Notes: generated from the letters alone by a model not told the origin. A stretch of 38,053 nt of DNA from Desulfuromonas sp. (GCA_002869615.1 PKUH01000039.1:1-38053); one strand, 5' to 3'; positions 26,549-35,028 are shown, counted from the first letter of the stretch. Made by a program: numbers and translations.

Positions 26549-27082
26549 ATGATACGTGCTATAATTTTAATTCCGATTGTGCTCTTCATCATGGTGTTGA
26601 CCGCCTGCAGCACCATCCAGGTCAGCGACTACTCTGACCGATCTCCCGAAATGGTCCCTGAGCTCTTTTTTGATGGTAATTTAACAGCTCACGGTATCGT
26701 CAAAAATCGCTCCGGGAAGGTGATTCGAACATTCACTGCCGACATAAAAGCCTACTGGGAAGGTGATGTGGGCACTCTTGAAGAAGACTTTATTTTTGAT
26801 GATGGTGAAGAACAACGTCGTGTCTGGAAACTGGTTCGCCAGCAGGACGGCGGTTATATCGGAACGGCTGGCGACGTCATCGGCCCCGGCGAGGCAGAAA
26901 TTGCCGGAAACAGTATGTTTCTGGACTATATTCTGGCTGTGCCGTACAAGAATGATACAATCAATCTGTCAATCGACGATCGGATGTATCTCGTCGAGCC
27001 GGACATCCTGATCAATGAATCAGAGATGAGCAAGTTCGGATTTCGGGTCGGAGAGATTGTCCTTGTGATTCAGAAAAAATAA
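26549..27082 (+). CDS. DUF3833-type lipoprotein
   Basis: 177-residue lipoprotein with lipobox LTAC (Cys20) after a hydrophobic signal, then a beta-rich lipocalin-like body (ELFFDGNLTAHGIVKNRSGKV, YWEGDVGTLEEDFIFDDGE, GEAEIAGNSMFLDYILAVPY) typical of the DUF3833 family. Function unknown. AGAGG precedes ATG 26549. Only gene of its block, bounded by tRNA-Pro fragments 3 and 4. Base use is closer to the host core than the AT-rich cluster upstream. Confidence 0.82.
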   Translation: MIRAIILIPIVLFIMVLTACSTIQVSDYSDRSPEMVPELFFDGNLTAHGIVKNRSGKVIRTFTADIKAYWEGDVGTLEEDFIFDDGEEQRRVWKLVRQQDGGYIGTAGDVIGPGEAEIAGNSMFLDYILAVPYKNDTINLSIDDRMYLVEPDILINESEMSKFGFRVGEIVLVIQKK

Positions 27083-27126
27083 GCGAATTTTCAATTTACA
27101 TTCGAGAAGCGCCACCCGGATGCGTC

Positions 27127-27175
27127 CTTGCTTCGGGAGCAAAGGGTCGGAGGTTCAATTTTCTCGCCCCGACCA
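27127..27175 (+). pseudogene. Degenerate tRNA-Pro copy (fragment 4)
   Basis: 49 nt from cttgcttcgggagcaa to the CCA end, closer to the real tRNA than fragments 1 and 2 (T loop gttcaattttc, full length). Lies 45 nt after the lipoprotein stop. The last copy, so probably the outer edge of the island. Confidence 0.85.
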
Positions 27176-27187
27176 GTTAATACAAGG

Positions 27188-27217
27188 GAGCGGCCTTTAG
27201 GGGCCGCTCTTTTTTTG
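27188..27217 (+). terminator. Terminator after tRNA fragment 4
   Basis: Stem agcggcc (27189-27195) with ggccgct (27202-27208) followed by eight or more T. The stem sequence differs from the aaaagagcgatcct family, as expected if it belongs to the flanking chromosome or an older element. Confidence 0.9.
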
Positions 27218-27252
27218 CAATTTTCCAAGGACAATAAATCATATGCGAGGAC

Positions 27253-27280
27253 TTGAACTAAAATTATTACAACATATAAT
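27253..27280 (+). promoter_or_regulatory. Promoter of the YeeE/YedE pair
   Basis: TTGAAC (27253-27258) and perfect TATAAT (27275-27280) with a 16-nt spacer; start expected near 27287, leader about 24 nt with AGGAGG. Confidence 0.7.
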
Positions 27281-27310
27281 ATTAGAGATGCTTAACAATA
27301 GGAGGTACTG

Positions 27311-27844
27311 ATGAATCTGCGTTTAAAAAATGATGATCAGAGCTGGAACCCGTATTTCGCCGGCGCGCTATCCGGACTGGTTTCAGTATTGTCTGTCTGG
27401 GTTGCGGGAAAATATCTTGGGGCCTCAACTTCATTCGTAAGGACAGCCGGATTGTTCGAGAAAGTTTTCACACCCGAACGGGTTGAACAAATGGATTATT
27501 TTGTCAAAACGGTCCCTAAAATAGACTGGCAATGGATGTTTGTTTTCGGCATCTTCATCGGGGCCCTGATTGCCGCCCTGACTTCTAAAAGCTTCAGATG
27601 GCAAGCCCTGCCCGACCTCTGGCAACAACGCTTTGGTAGTCAAAGTCAAACCAAACGGGCCATCTTTGCCTTCAGCGGCGGGGCAATTGCAATGTTTGGT
27701 GCGCGTCTGGCAGGTGGCTGACCAAGCGGCCACGGGCTGAGCGGTTCGCTTCAGCTAGCTGTCAGCGGTTTCATCTCACTCGCTTGCTTCTTTATCGGGG
27801 GCATGATTGTCGCCCGATTGATCTACGGAAGGTCACAATCATGA
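27311..27844 (+). CDS. YeeE/YedE-family sulfur transporter subunit, predicted selenoprotein (UGA at codon 137)
   Basis: Membrane protein of the YeeE/YedE family (import of thiosulfate-type sulfur compounds). Translation stops at TGA 27719-27721 after ..GARLAGG, but the same frame continues PSGHGLSGSLQLAVSGFISL to a TGA at 27842-27844. The family motif is GGCTSGHG, so UGA falls exactly on the conserved cysteine. A hairpin with a GG-starting loop lies 21 nt after it (listed). With UGA read as selenocysteine the protein has 177 residues and its stop overlaps the next ATG (ATGA), as in an intact pair. AGGAGG precedes ATG 27311. The alternative is a nonsense mutation in a dying gene. Confidence 0.82.
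27736..27755 (+). promoter_or_regulatory. Bacterial SECIS hairpin for UGA 27719
   Basis: Stem gctgagc (27736-27742) with gcttcagc (27748-27755, one bulged T) and a five-base loop ggttc. It begins 15 nt, and its loop 22 nt, after the UGA; the loop opens with GG. Both fit the known rules for SelB-binding bacterial SECIS elements (guanine among the first two loop bases, loop about 16-37 nt from UGA). Confidence 0.75.
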
Positions 27845-28368
27845 AAATGCTCATTTACGGACTCATTACCGGCATCGCCTTCGGCTTCTTGTTGCAAAAG
27901 GGGCGAGTTCTTCGATACGACAAACAACTTAGTGCCTTGCTCTTGAAGGATCTAACAATCATCAAGTTTATGCTCTCTAGCGTCTTTGTCGGGATGGTCG
28001 GGGTTTACCTTTTGGTTGACCTGGAACTTGCCAACCTGAGCATCAAGTCAACGGTGCTGGGCGGAAATATTCTGGGCGGTCTGATTTTCGGAGTCGGTTG
28101 GGGGCTTCTGGGATACTGTCCCGGAACTTCAGCAGGCGCCCTTGGAGAGGGTCGATGGGACGCAGTATGGGGAATCCTTGGAATGCTTGTTGGAGCGGCA
28201 ATCTTCGCAGAAGCATTTCCGGCGTTAAAATCGACTGTCCTAACCTGGGGCGATTTCGGGAAAATCACACTTCCACAACTCCTCGGTATCAACCACTGGT
28301 TCGTCATTGTTCTGGCAATTGCCGGAGGAATTTTCCTGTTTAACTTTATTGAAAAGAAGGGTCTCTAG
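27841..28368 (+). CDS. YeeE/YedE-family second subunit (DUF6691-type)
   Basis: 175-residue membrane protein that completes the split YeeE/YedE transporter. About four to five hydrophobic segments; the conserved GLLGYCPGTSAGALGEG block (cysteine in GYCPGT) corresponds to the second half of single-chain members. ATG 27841 overlaps the stop of the first subunit by 4 nt, so translation should be coupled to read-through of the upstream UGA. The frame is open to 27784 but that start lies inside the first subunit. Confidence 0.85.
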   Translation: MKMLIYGLITGIAFGFLLQKGRVLRYDKQLSALLLKDLTIIKFMLSSVFVGMVGVYLLVDLELANLSIKSTVLGGNILGGLIFGVGWGLLGYCPGTSAGALGEGRWDAVWGILGMLVGAAIFAEAFPALKSTVLTWGDFGKITLPQLLGINHWFVIVLAIAGGIFLFNFIEKKGL

Positions 28369-28418
28369 CTTAAACATTCTTTACGTGCTTCAATCATAAT
28401 GAATAGAAAACCCTTTAA

Positions 28419-28482
28419 GGGTCAAGTCTCAACTCTTAACACAATCCATTGTACCTCCGTGTCAAGAATTGAGACCTGACCC
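28419..28482. repeat. REP-like inverted repeat
   Basis: Two 24-nt arms (28419-28442 and 28459-28482) are near-complementary with three mismatches, starting gggtcaagtctcaa and ending ttgagacctgaccc, with a 16-nt loop. The 'gggtcaggtctcaa' type is common as REP sequence near RAYT/IS200-like transposases; none is present here. It may also act as terminator for the YeeE pair. Confidence 0.7.
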
Positions 28483-28644
28483 CTGGACCAACCTCGCCCG
28501 TTTCGGTCTGTGGCCGCCAGAATTTCGGAAGTTGAAAAGCAACATATAACCAAACGCAGTCGGGAAGAAGTAGCTCACCAATTCACTCCCAAGTTCAGGT
28601 TTGATTACTAACTCTATGTTTTCCACTTTTTTTATGAATTACTA

Positions 28645-28673
28645 TTGACCGACGGTCGGTCATTTGCTATAAG
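28645..28673 (+). promoter_or_regulatory. Promoter and TetR-type operator of the mipA-CPBP-tetR operon
   Basis: Perfect inverted repeat tgaccgac-g-gtcggtca (28646-28662) covers the -35 TTGACC (28645-28650) and the spacer; TATAAG (28668-28673) follows at 17 nt. A TetR regulator is encoded as third gene of the operon, so autorepression is the simple reading. Confidence 0.8.
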
Positions 28674-28739
28674 TTACAAAAATGCACAACAAAACCAAAT
28701 TGAAAAACTCAATTTAATAAAAGAAATGTGGAGGCTGTT

Positions 28740-29594
28740 ATGAAAAAAACAAGGATATTACCGAGTCTGGAATCAATCGTTATAGGTGTTCTTTTTTTCT
28801 GCGCAACGACCGTTACCTCTCAGGCCGAGGATGGCATGAATTTCTCTCTCGGCACTGGCGTCTACACGGCGGGCGTCTACATGGGCTCCGACGAAACCTA
28901 TGTGGCACCGGCACTTCTGCTCCAGGGCACCTACTCGGTCGGAAATGTAAGTTTATCCCTCGACCTCCTTGAGGGTCCCGGGGTTATCTACACCAACCCG
29001 CAGCACAATATTATGTTCAGATTTGGTGCGACTTTTGACCAGGAGCGAAACAGCCAGACATATTCCGTATTTGGCCAGGACAAGGATCTCAGCAACAAAA
29101 CCAGGAACCTCCTCCAGGACACACCGACCGTAAAAACGGACTTTGCCCCTGAAGCCGCTACCCAGTTCATGTCTCGGGCGGGCATACTCGGAATCTCCGC
29201 AGCATACCATCCGACATCGGTTGATTATTCCTTTCCGGGGCAGATTTACAAAGATCTGGACGGCTGGCTCTACGCGATCTCCTACGCCAACGAATACACC
29301 CTGGCTGAAGGGCTGCTTCTCAGCGTCATGGGCGAGCTGACGTATATGAATCAGGATTACGCCCGGGCGTGGTATTCGGTCGAATATGCAACCCCGAAAC
29401 TTGAGAAATTTGCCGCGCAGGCGGGATTCAGGGATCTAACCCTGGGCCTTCAGGCCACAAAGAAACTCTCTGAAAGGATCGGTGTCGCGCTGCTGCTTGC
29501 CGGAACCCGACTGCTCGAAGATGCGGCTGACACCCCCTATACGGTTGAAACATTTCAGCCGACAGCGATGCTCTACGCGTTCTATACATTCTGA
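28740..29594 (+). CDS. MipA/OmpV-family outer-membrane protein
   Basis: 284-residue predicted beta-barrel with a signal peptide (about 1-30, ending SQAED) and the MipA/OmpV look: GTGVYTAGVYMGSDETYVAPAL near the N-terminus, alternating strands, and a C-terminal aromatic ending LYAFYTF typical of outer-membrane proteins. MipA binds the murein hydrolase MltA in E. coli; other members act in osmotic or drug response. GGAGG lies 5 nt before ATG 28740. First gene of a TetR-controlled operon. Confidence 0.82.
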   Translation: MKKTRILPSLESIVIGVLFFCATTVTSQAEDGMNFSLGTGVYTAGVYMGSDETYVAPALLLQGTYSVGNVSLSLDLLEGPGVIYTNPQHNIMFRFGATFDQERNSQTYSVFGQDKDLSNKTRNLLQDTPTVKTDFAPEAATQFMSRAGILGISAAYHPTSVDYSFPGQIYKDLDGWLYAISYANEYTLAEGLLLSVMGELTYMNQDYARAWYSVEYATPKLEKFAAQAGFRDLTLGLQATKKLSERIGVALLLAGTRLLEDAADTPYTVETFQPTAMLYAFYTF

Positions 29595-29629
29595 ACAAAC
29601 ACAACCACCATAGGGACAGGGAGTTAACC

Positions 29630-30526
29630 ATGTTGAACAGATACTCACGGCCAGTTTTCTTTTACGGACTTTCATTATTGATTCCATGGGCATTGTGGTT
29701 CACGGCGGCATATCTGAGCCACCTGCCGGACCAGACCTCCCTGGTAAAAACCAGTGCGCAGCTGCTCGGACTTATCGGTTTGATCGCGCCGACATTCGTT
29801 GTCATCTACCTGATGACAAAAGACCGGGGACTGCTCATGGATGTAACAAAACGCTTCCTGCCGCAACCCCGGATTGCCGGGATCTACTACCTCTATACAC
29901 TTGGACTGATTTTTGTTTCCCTCGTGATCGCGCAATGCATCTCCGTCGCGTTCGGTCACTCGCTCGACCAGTTCCATATTTCAGGGAATGCATCCTTTTC
30001 TTCGGCGGTCTATTCGCCGTGGTTTATCCTGGTCTTTGCGCCGATTGCCGAAGAACTTGCCTGGCACTCCTACGGTACCGACACGTTGCGCCGAAAATTC
30101 AACCTGTTTGCTACCTCGATGATCTTTGCAGTCTATTGGGTTTTCTGGCATCTCCCGCTGGCATTTATCAAGTGATACTACCATGCGAATGTGGTCGCCG
30201 AAGGTCTTCTCTATTCCCTTAATTTCGTATTCAGCCTGTTTGTTTTAGTCATTATCATGAACTGGCTGTACTACAAGACCGGGAGGAACATTGTTGTCAC
30301 GATCGTTTTCCATCTGACGGCAAATATAAGCAACGAAATGTTTGCAACACATCCCGACAGCAAAGTCATTCAAACCGTTTTACTTCTTGCGTTTACCGTC
30401 GTGATCCTAGTAAAAGACCGAAAGATGTTTTTTTCGAATTCGGCATCCGGTGTTGATGATCCAGAATCCCTGAGCTATGACGTTCAGGGTAACCTTGTCC
30501 GTTTCGGTCGACAGGAGATCTCGTAA
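29630..30526 (+). pseudogene. CPBP-family membrane protease with in-frame UGA at codon 182
   Basis: Member of the CPBP (CAAX protease and bacteriocin-processing) family of membrane glutamic proteases. The first 181 residues include the EE motif in APIAEELAWHSYG and the FWHLPLAFIK motif, then TGA (30173-30175). The frame continues YYHANVVAEGLLYSLNFVFS.. with further membrane segments and the IVFHLTANISNE motif to 30526, giving about 298 residues, a normal length. GGA-to-TGA at a glycine position after FIK is a simple cause. No proper SECIS hairpin follows, so selenocysteine is unlikely. Either a recent nonsense mutation, read-through, or a shortened protein. Confidence 0.75.
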
Positions 30527-30549
30527 GGAACATACGAGGAGATAGAGAA

Positions 30550-31179
30550 ATGACGCGTATTGTCAAAAAACCGGAAGAGCGCCGTCGGGAGATTCTCGGC
30601 GCAGCCCGTGAGATCTTTCGTTCCAGCGGCTACGAAGGGGCGACGATGCAGGCCCTGATGGAAAAACTCCAGGTCGCGAAAGGAACGATCTACCACTACT
30701 TCGCCTCGAAAGAAGAGTTGCTGGAGGCGGTGGTCGAGGATCTCATCGACGAAGACCTGCAACGCAAGCAGAAATTGATTGAGACACCGGACTTTATCGC
30801 GCTCGATGCCCTGGCCAAGATGCGGACATTACAACAATCGGCATTGCTCGCCGATGAAAACGAGGAGATTCTTGAGGGGCTGCATCATGCGAGCAACAGC
30901 GCTATGCATACCCGCCAACTCGGCAGCTACATCAGCCGACTGGCGCCACTTTATGCAGGAATTATCGAGGAAGGGTGCAGCGAAGGGGTCTTCGCCACTC
31001 AACATCCGCTGGAATGTGCGGAATTCCTTCTCGCCGGCATTCAGTTTATCACCGACATCGGTTTCTTCCCGTGGAGCGAGGAACAACTGCTCCGGCGCGC
31101 CAGGGCTATCCCTTCACTGGTAGCAGCTCAACTCAATGCGCCGGAGGGGTCATTCAATTTCCTTGTTTCGGCAGAATAA
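30550..31179 (+). CDS. TetR/AcrR-family transcriptional regulator
   Basis: 209-residue repressor with the TetR helix-turn-helix at about 10-60 (GATMQALMEKLQVAKGTIYHYF ASKEELL region) and a helical ligand-binding C-terminal part. CGAGGAG precedes ATG 30550. It closes the operon after the MipA-like and CPBP genes, whose promoter carries a perfect operator; likely a self-controlled efflux or envelope-stress type switch. Ligand unknown. Confidence 0.9.
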   Translation: MTRIVKKPEERRREILGAAREIFRSSGYEGATMQALMEKLQVAKGTIYHYFASKEELLEAVVEDLIDEDLQRKQKLIETPDFIALDALAKMRTLQQSALLADENEEILEGLHHASNSAMHTRQLGSYISRLAPLYAGIIEEGCSEGVFATQHPLECAEFLLAGIQFITDIGFFPWSEEQLLRRARAIPSLVAAQLNAPEGSFNFLVSAE

Positions 31180-31283
31180 AGGGACCTGATTTCACACCTG
31201 CCGCCACCTTTCTATGCTAACATTAGAATTCTTCAGTTTTACCACAGTAAAGAATAAATGCGATAACTTGCCAGAGGCTCCTG

Positions 31284-33518
31284 TTGCTTAGAAACAAAAA
31301 ACCAATCATAATCCTTTTCTTTTGTCTTTTTCTTCTTCTTATAGTGTCTGTTTCGGCGATTTTTTATTACACACTGGAACAGGATAAAGCCCACTCCTCA
31401 CTCGAAAAGGCCATCAAAAGACAACACCGGGCAATTTTACTGGCAGATCAGCTGCGCCAATCTTCTGATGATTTAACCAGAATGGTCCGCTCCTACGCAG
31501 TGACCGGTGAGGAAAAATACAAGGAGGCCTTTTACCAGATCCTTGACATCCGCGCCGGCAAAGCGAAGCGCCCCCTTCGCTATGGCCAGATATACTGGGA
31601 TTTCAAACTGGTGGATCCGGAATACGGTAAAGATGCGGTGGAACTTGCCAGTCTCGAATCCCTGATGGCACCGCTGGGGCTGACGCCCGCCGAGAAGCAA
31701 TTGCTGGCAAAGGCCGAGTCACGGTCCAACGACCTCGCAAAGCTCGAGGAAATTTCAATACATGCCATGCAGGGCCTGTTCCGGGACAATGAGGGGCAAT
31801 TTACCGTCACCGCTGAACCTGACCGAAGGCTGGCCCGGCAGATTCTCTTCAGCCCCGGTTATTTTGAAGCCAAACGCGAAATCATGACCCCGATCAATCA
31901 GTTCATGATTATGCTGGACAAGAGAACTTCGCAGGAGGTTGAAGCTGCACAAGCGGAAATCGATCAAAACCTGAAGTGGCAATCACTCTTTTCCTACCTG
32001 CTCATCCTCTGTGCGCCGCTGATTTTCGTTCTCTCGATTCGTTACCAGAAGATCTCCGCCAGCGGGCTGGTCGAAAGCGAAGAACGCTTCAAGTCTCTTT
32101 CGGAAGCATCCTATGGCGGTGTCATCATTCATGACCAGGGCAAGATCCTCGACTGCAACCAGGGCTTGGCCGACATGACCGGCTTTACCATGAACGAACT
32201 GGTCGACATGGACGGACTGAAGCTGATCGCACCCGGATCGCTGGATAAGGTCCTGCACAATATCAGGAGCGGCTACGATCAACGCTACGAAGTTGAGGGG
32301 GTGCGCAAAGACGGGACGGTCTATCCCCTGTCAATTCAAGGGAAGAACATTCAGTACAAGGGGGAGACGGTTCGCGTCATTGAATTCCGCGACATCACCG
32401 AGATCAAAGAAGTCGAAAACAAGCTGAAAAGAAGCGAAGCCGAACATAGAGCGATGATCGAGAACATTCACGATGTCATCGCCATCATCGATCGCAACGG
32501 CATCAATCAATTCAAGAGCCAGAACATCAGCAAATGGTTTGGCTGGCAGCCTGAAGATGTTATCGGCCGATCCACCTGGGAGAACGTCCATGCGGAGGAT
32601 GTCGAATCGACTCAGGCAATCTTTGCCAAAATGATTGAAGAGCCTGGCAAGATAAACACAGGTGAATGCAGGTACCGCTGCCTTGACGGAACCTACCGAT
32701 GGATAGAGTTCACCGCTGTCAATTGCCTGAACAACCCTTTGATCGAGGGCATTCTGCTCACTTACCGGGATATCTCGGAGCGCAAAAAGATGTTCCGGGA
32801 ACAGCGCCGTTCGGCTCAGCTGGCGGCATTGGGCACCGTCGCGGCCGGTGTTGCTCATGAAATCAACAATCCGATCCAGGGAATCATGAATTTGGCCACG
32901 CTGATCGAAAGAAACCCGGAGAATACTGACAGGATTATAGATTGCTCTGCACGCATTATCGCTGAAAGCAAACGGATCGCCAACCTTACCAAGGACCTTC
33001 TTTATTATTCCAAGGACGATTCGTCCCAACTTATCGTTTCCGACATCGAAGAGCTTATATCCGGTGCACTGGGATTGATCACTTCCAAGCTTAACGGGAA
33101 AGGTGTTTTTGTCGAGACCTCTTATGCAGAAAACCTTCCGCACATAGCGGTACAGCCACAGGGGTTGCAGCAGGTGATAATCAACCTGGTCGATAACGCT
33201 TTCGACGCAATTTGCGACAAAGCGCTCTCTGATAACAACAAAGTGATCCGAATCGACGTTGAGGTGACCAAACTGAAGCAAGAGCCGTATTTATTGATCG
33301 AGGTCCATGACCAGGGCACCGGCATGACCAGTGACGTCATTGAACGGGCCAAAGAGGCGTTCTTCAGCACAAAACCCTCAAGACAGGGGACTGGCCTCGG
33401 CCTATCGATTGTCAATGACATTGTGGCCAGCCATAACGGTTTTCTCGATATAGAGAGTCGCCCCGGTGAATACACCAAAATCTCGGTTTATCTCCCGACA
33501 GAACAAAACAAGCACTGA
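31284..33518 (+). CDS. Membrane-anchored PAS-PAS sensor histidine kinase
   Basis: 744-residue sensor kinase. Two membrane segments (about 8-29 and 235-255) enclose a helical periplasmic sensor; then PAS domains at about 265-375 and 385-500, HisKA with His525 in GVAHEINNP, and HATPase_c with N box NLVDNAFDA, DQGTGM and GTGLGLSI. The HEINNP box is that of NtrB/ZraS-like kinases, which pair with NtrC-type regulators; none is in the window. TTG 31284 follows AGAGG by 6 nt and gives MLRNKKPIII. Confidence 0.87.
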   Translation: MLRNKKPIIILFFCLFLLLIVSVSAIFYYTLEQDKAHSSLEKAIKRQHRAILLADQLRQSSDDLTRMVRSYAVTGEEKYKEAFYQILDIRAGKAKRPLRYGQIYWDFKLVDPEYGKDAVELASLESLMAPLGLTPAEKQLLAKAESRSNDLAKLEEISIHAMQGLFRDNEGQFTVTAEPDRRLARQILFSPGYFEAKREIMTPINQFMIMLDKRTSQEVEAAQAEIDQNLKWQSLFSYLLILCAPLIFVLSIRYQKISASGLVESEERFKSLSEASYGGVIIHDQGKILDCNQGLADMTGFTMNELVDMDGLKLIAPGSLDKVLHNIRSGYDQRYEVEGVRKDGTVYPLSIQGKNIQYKGETVRVIEFRDITEIKEVENKLKRSEAEHRAMIENIHDVIAIIDRNGINQFKSQNISKWFGWQPEDVIGRSTWENVHAEDVESTQAIFAKMIEEPGKINTGECRYRCLDGTYRWIEFTAVNCLNNPLIEGILLTYRDISERKKMFREQRRSAQLAALGTVAAGVAHEINNPIQGIMNLATLIERNPENTDRIIDCSARIIAESKRIANLTKDLLYYSKDDSSQLIVSDIEELISGALGLITSKLNGKGVFVETSYAENLPHIAVQPQGLQQVIINLVDNAFDAICDKALSDNNKVIRIDVEVTKLKQEPYLLIEVHDQGTGMTSDVIERAKEAFFSTKPSRQGTGLGLSIVNDIVASHNGFLDIESRPGEYTKISVYLPTEQNKH

Positions 33519-33717
33519 CCCCTGACCTGCGGCTACGGGGACACATCCACCGGCGGCACGCACATAAAATCTCCGGGAAAACTTTTACCAGAATTTATTT
33601 TGCGCAAAAAGGTGACGACAACCAGGTCGCTGATATTTATTCTGGAAATCTCCGGGGCCTTATGTAAAGCTGTGCGAAAGTTGACTAACCTCGGGTCACC
33701 CCGGAAGGCTATAACAG

Positions 33718-35010
33718 ATGCCTAAACCAGCATTTAATGCCATTAAAAACAGCCTGAGGGCTTTCCTTGGCGGTGCCGAAGTTTCCCTTATTGAACTGGA
33801 GAAAGGCGAAAAGAAGCCGACCACAACCGGTGACGACCTCGGCCTGCTTATAAAAGAGATAAAAATCGACGGAATCAGGTACGTATTCCGCGCCAGCCGT
33901 GACGATCTCGCTTTCACTGCCATGGAAAGTGACTTTATCGGTGAATTGATGGTTGCTTTTGAGGGTCTTTTCGCCGGTTTCTCTGCCGACGGGTTCGCTG
34001 CCCACTTCCGCACCGCCCTGTTAACCTCCCTTACCGATATTGCCGTGGCCCGCTACATCCGCGGTGATCGCAAAGGTGTTTTCTGGCCGACGCAAAGCCT
34101 TATACAGCTGCTCAAGAGCCTCTCTTACCAGCGTTACGAAAGTACGCCGGCGACGACCGGCTTCCTCGTCTATCGAACGCAACTCGATGATTTCGTAAAG
34201 ACTCTTCAGAACACCCGTTATGACTGGCTCGACCTCGGCAAAAACAGCCCTGCCATCAATTCCGACTTTTTCCGCAACCCGCTCCCCTATCGGTTGATTG
34301 ACGGATACCGGGCCCTGTTTGTCTGCGACATCAGAATGAGCCTGAAGGGCGCAATCCGGACCAGTGCTCCCGGCCCGCGCGACAACATCGAACAGCTGGC
34401 AAATCGAGAAACGGTTGCTCTTCTGACCGATGCCGGCGACGATGCTTTTGCGATCTTCGTCAATAAATCCTCGGAAGTTGAGGTTGTCCTGCAAAACGAC
34501 AAGTTGCTGCTGTGGCGCAAGGGCTACTGGGGAATTTTTGATCCGGATATCATGCGCGAATTCCTCGCAAAAAAACTTAATAAACGCTCGATTGAAAATC
34601 TGATCTGGACAATGTATGCCCTTTCGAAATCACGCCATGGAACAGTCGTGCTTATTACCGATGATCAGAAAGATCTTGACGCTTTACGCATGGGCTCTAT
34701 CGGAGGACGCGACCCGCTCAGCCGGGCCCTGATCAAACATGTTCGCGGTAGAAAGATCGGCACTCTGAAGCGCTCTGGAGAACTGAGCCGTATTCTCTCC
34801 TCGGACGGTCTGACCGTGATCAACCGCAAAGGGGAGGTGCTCGACACGGGGGTCATTATCGACACCTCGAAAGTGAGCGACCTGGTCACCGGAGGTGGGC
34901 GCACGACCGCGGCGACCGCGGCATCACACTTTGGACCCGTAATCAAGGTCTCGGAAGACGGTCAGATTGTTTTATTTCGCAACGGTCAGCAGATATATCA
35001 TTTCGGCTAG
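33718..35010 (+). CDS. Protein with C-terminal DisA_N-like (diadenylate cyclase-type) domain
   Basis: 430-residue soluble protein. The C-terminal part (about 295-425) has the layout of DisA_N/DAC domains: VVLITDD, then DGLTVINRKGEVLDTGVI (DGL 363-365 at the DGA motif), GGGRTTAAT (392-400) at the RHR motif, and VIKVSEDGQIVLFRNG near the end, as in DAC proteins. The key RHR is not kept, so c-di-AMP synthesis is uncertain; it could be a binding or altered-substrate version. The N-terminal 290 residues may be a sensor of the kind found before DAC domains. GGAAGG lies before ATG 33718. Stands alone. Confidence 0.65.
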   Translation: MPKPAFNAIKNSLRAFLGGAEVSLIELEKGEKKPTTTGDDLGLLIKEIKIDGIRYVFRASRDDLAFTAMESDFIGELMVAFEGLFAGFSADGFAAHFRTALLTSLTDIAVARYIRGDRKGVFWPTQSLIQLLKSLSYQRYESTPATTGFLVYRTQLDDFVKTLQNTRYDWLDLGKNSPAINSDFFRNPLPYRLIDGYRALFVCDIRMSLKGAIRTSAPGPRDNIEQLANRETVALLTDAGDDAFAIFVNKSSEVEVVLQNDKLLLWRKGYWGIFDPDIMREFLAKKLNKRSIENLIWTMYALSKSRHGTVVLITDDQKDLDALRMGSIGGRDPLSRALIKHVRGRKIGTLKRSGELSRILSSDGLTVINRKGEVLDTGVIIDTSKVSDLVTGGGRTTAATAASHFGPVIKVSEDGQIVLFRNGQQIYHFG

Positions 35011-35028
35011 ACGGGGTCAGATCTTCAG

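Noticed and set aside
23305-27175. The tRNA-Pro copies as working tRNA genes
   Set aside because: All lack the 5' acceptor strand or more; two have T-loop deletions and one an altered anticodon.
30173-30198. Selenocysteine at the CPBP UGA
   Set aside because: Position is not a conserved cysteine, and the nearest hairpin is too close and has no guanine at the loop start.
29686-30222. 178-codon plus-strand frame overlapping the CPBP gene
   Set aside because: Composition (many Arg, Cys, Pro) is that of an out-of-frame reading; the other frame carries the CPBP motifs.
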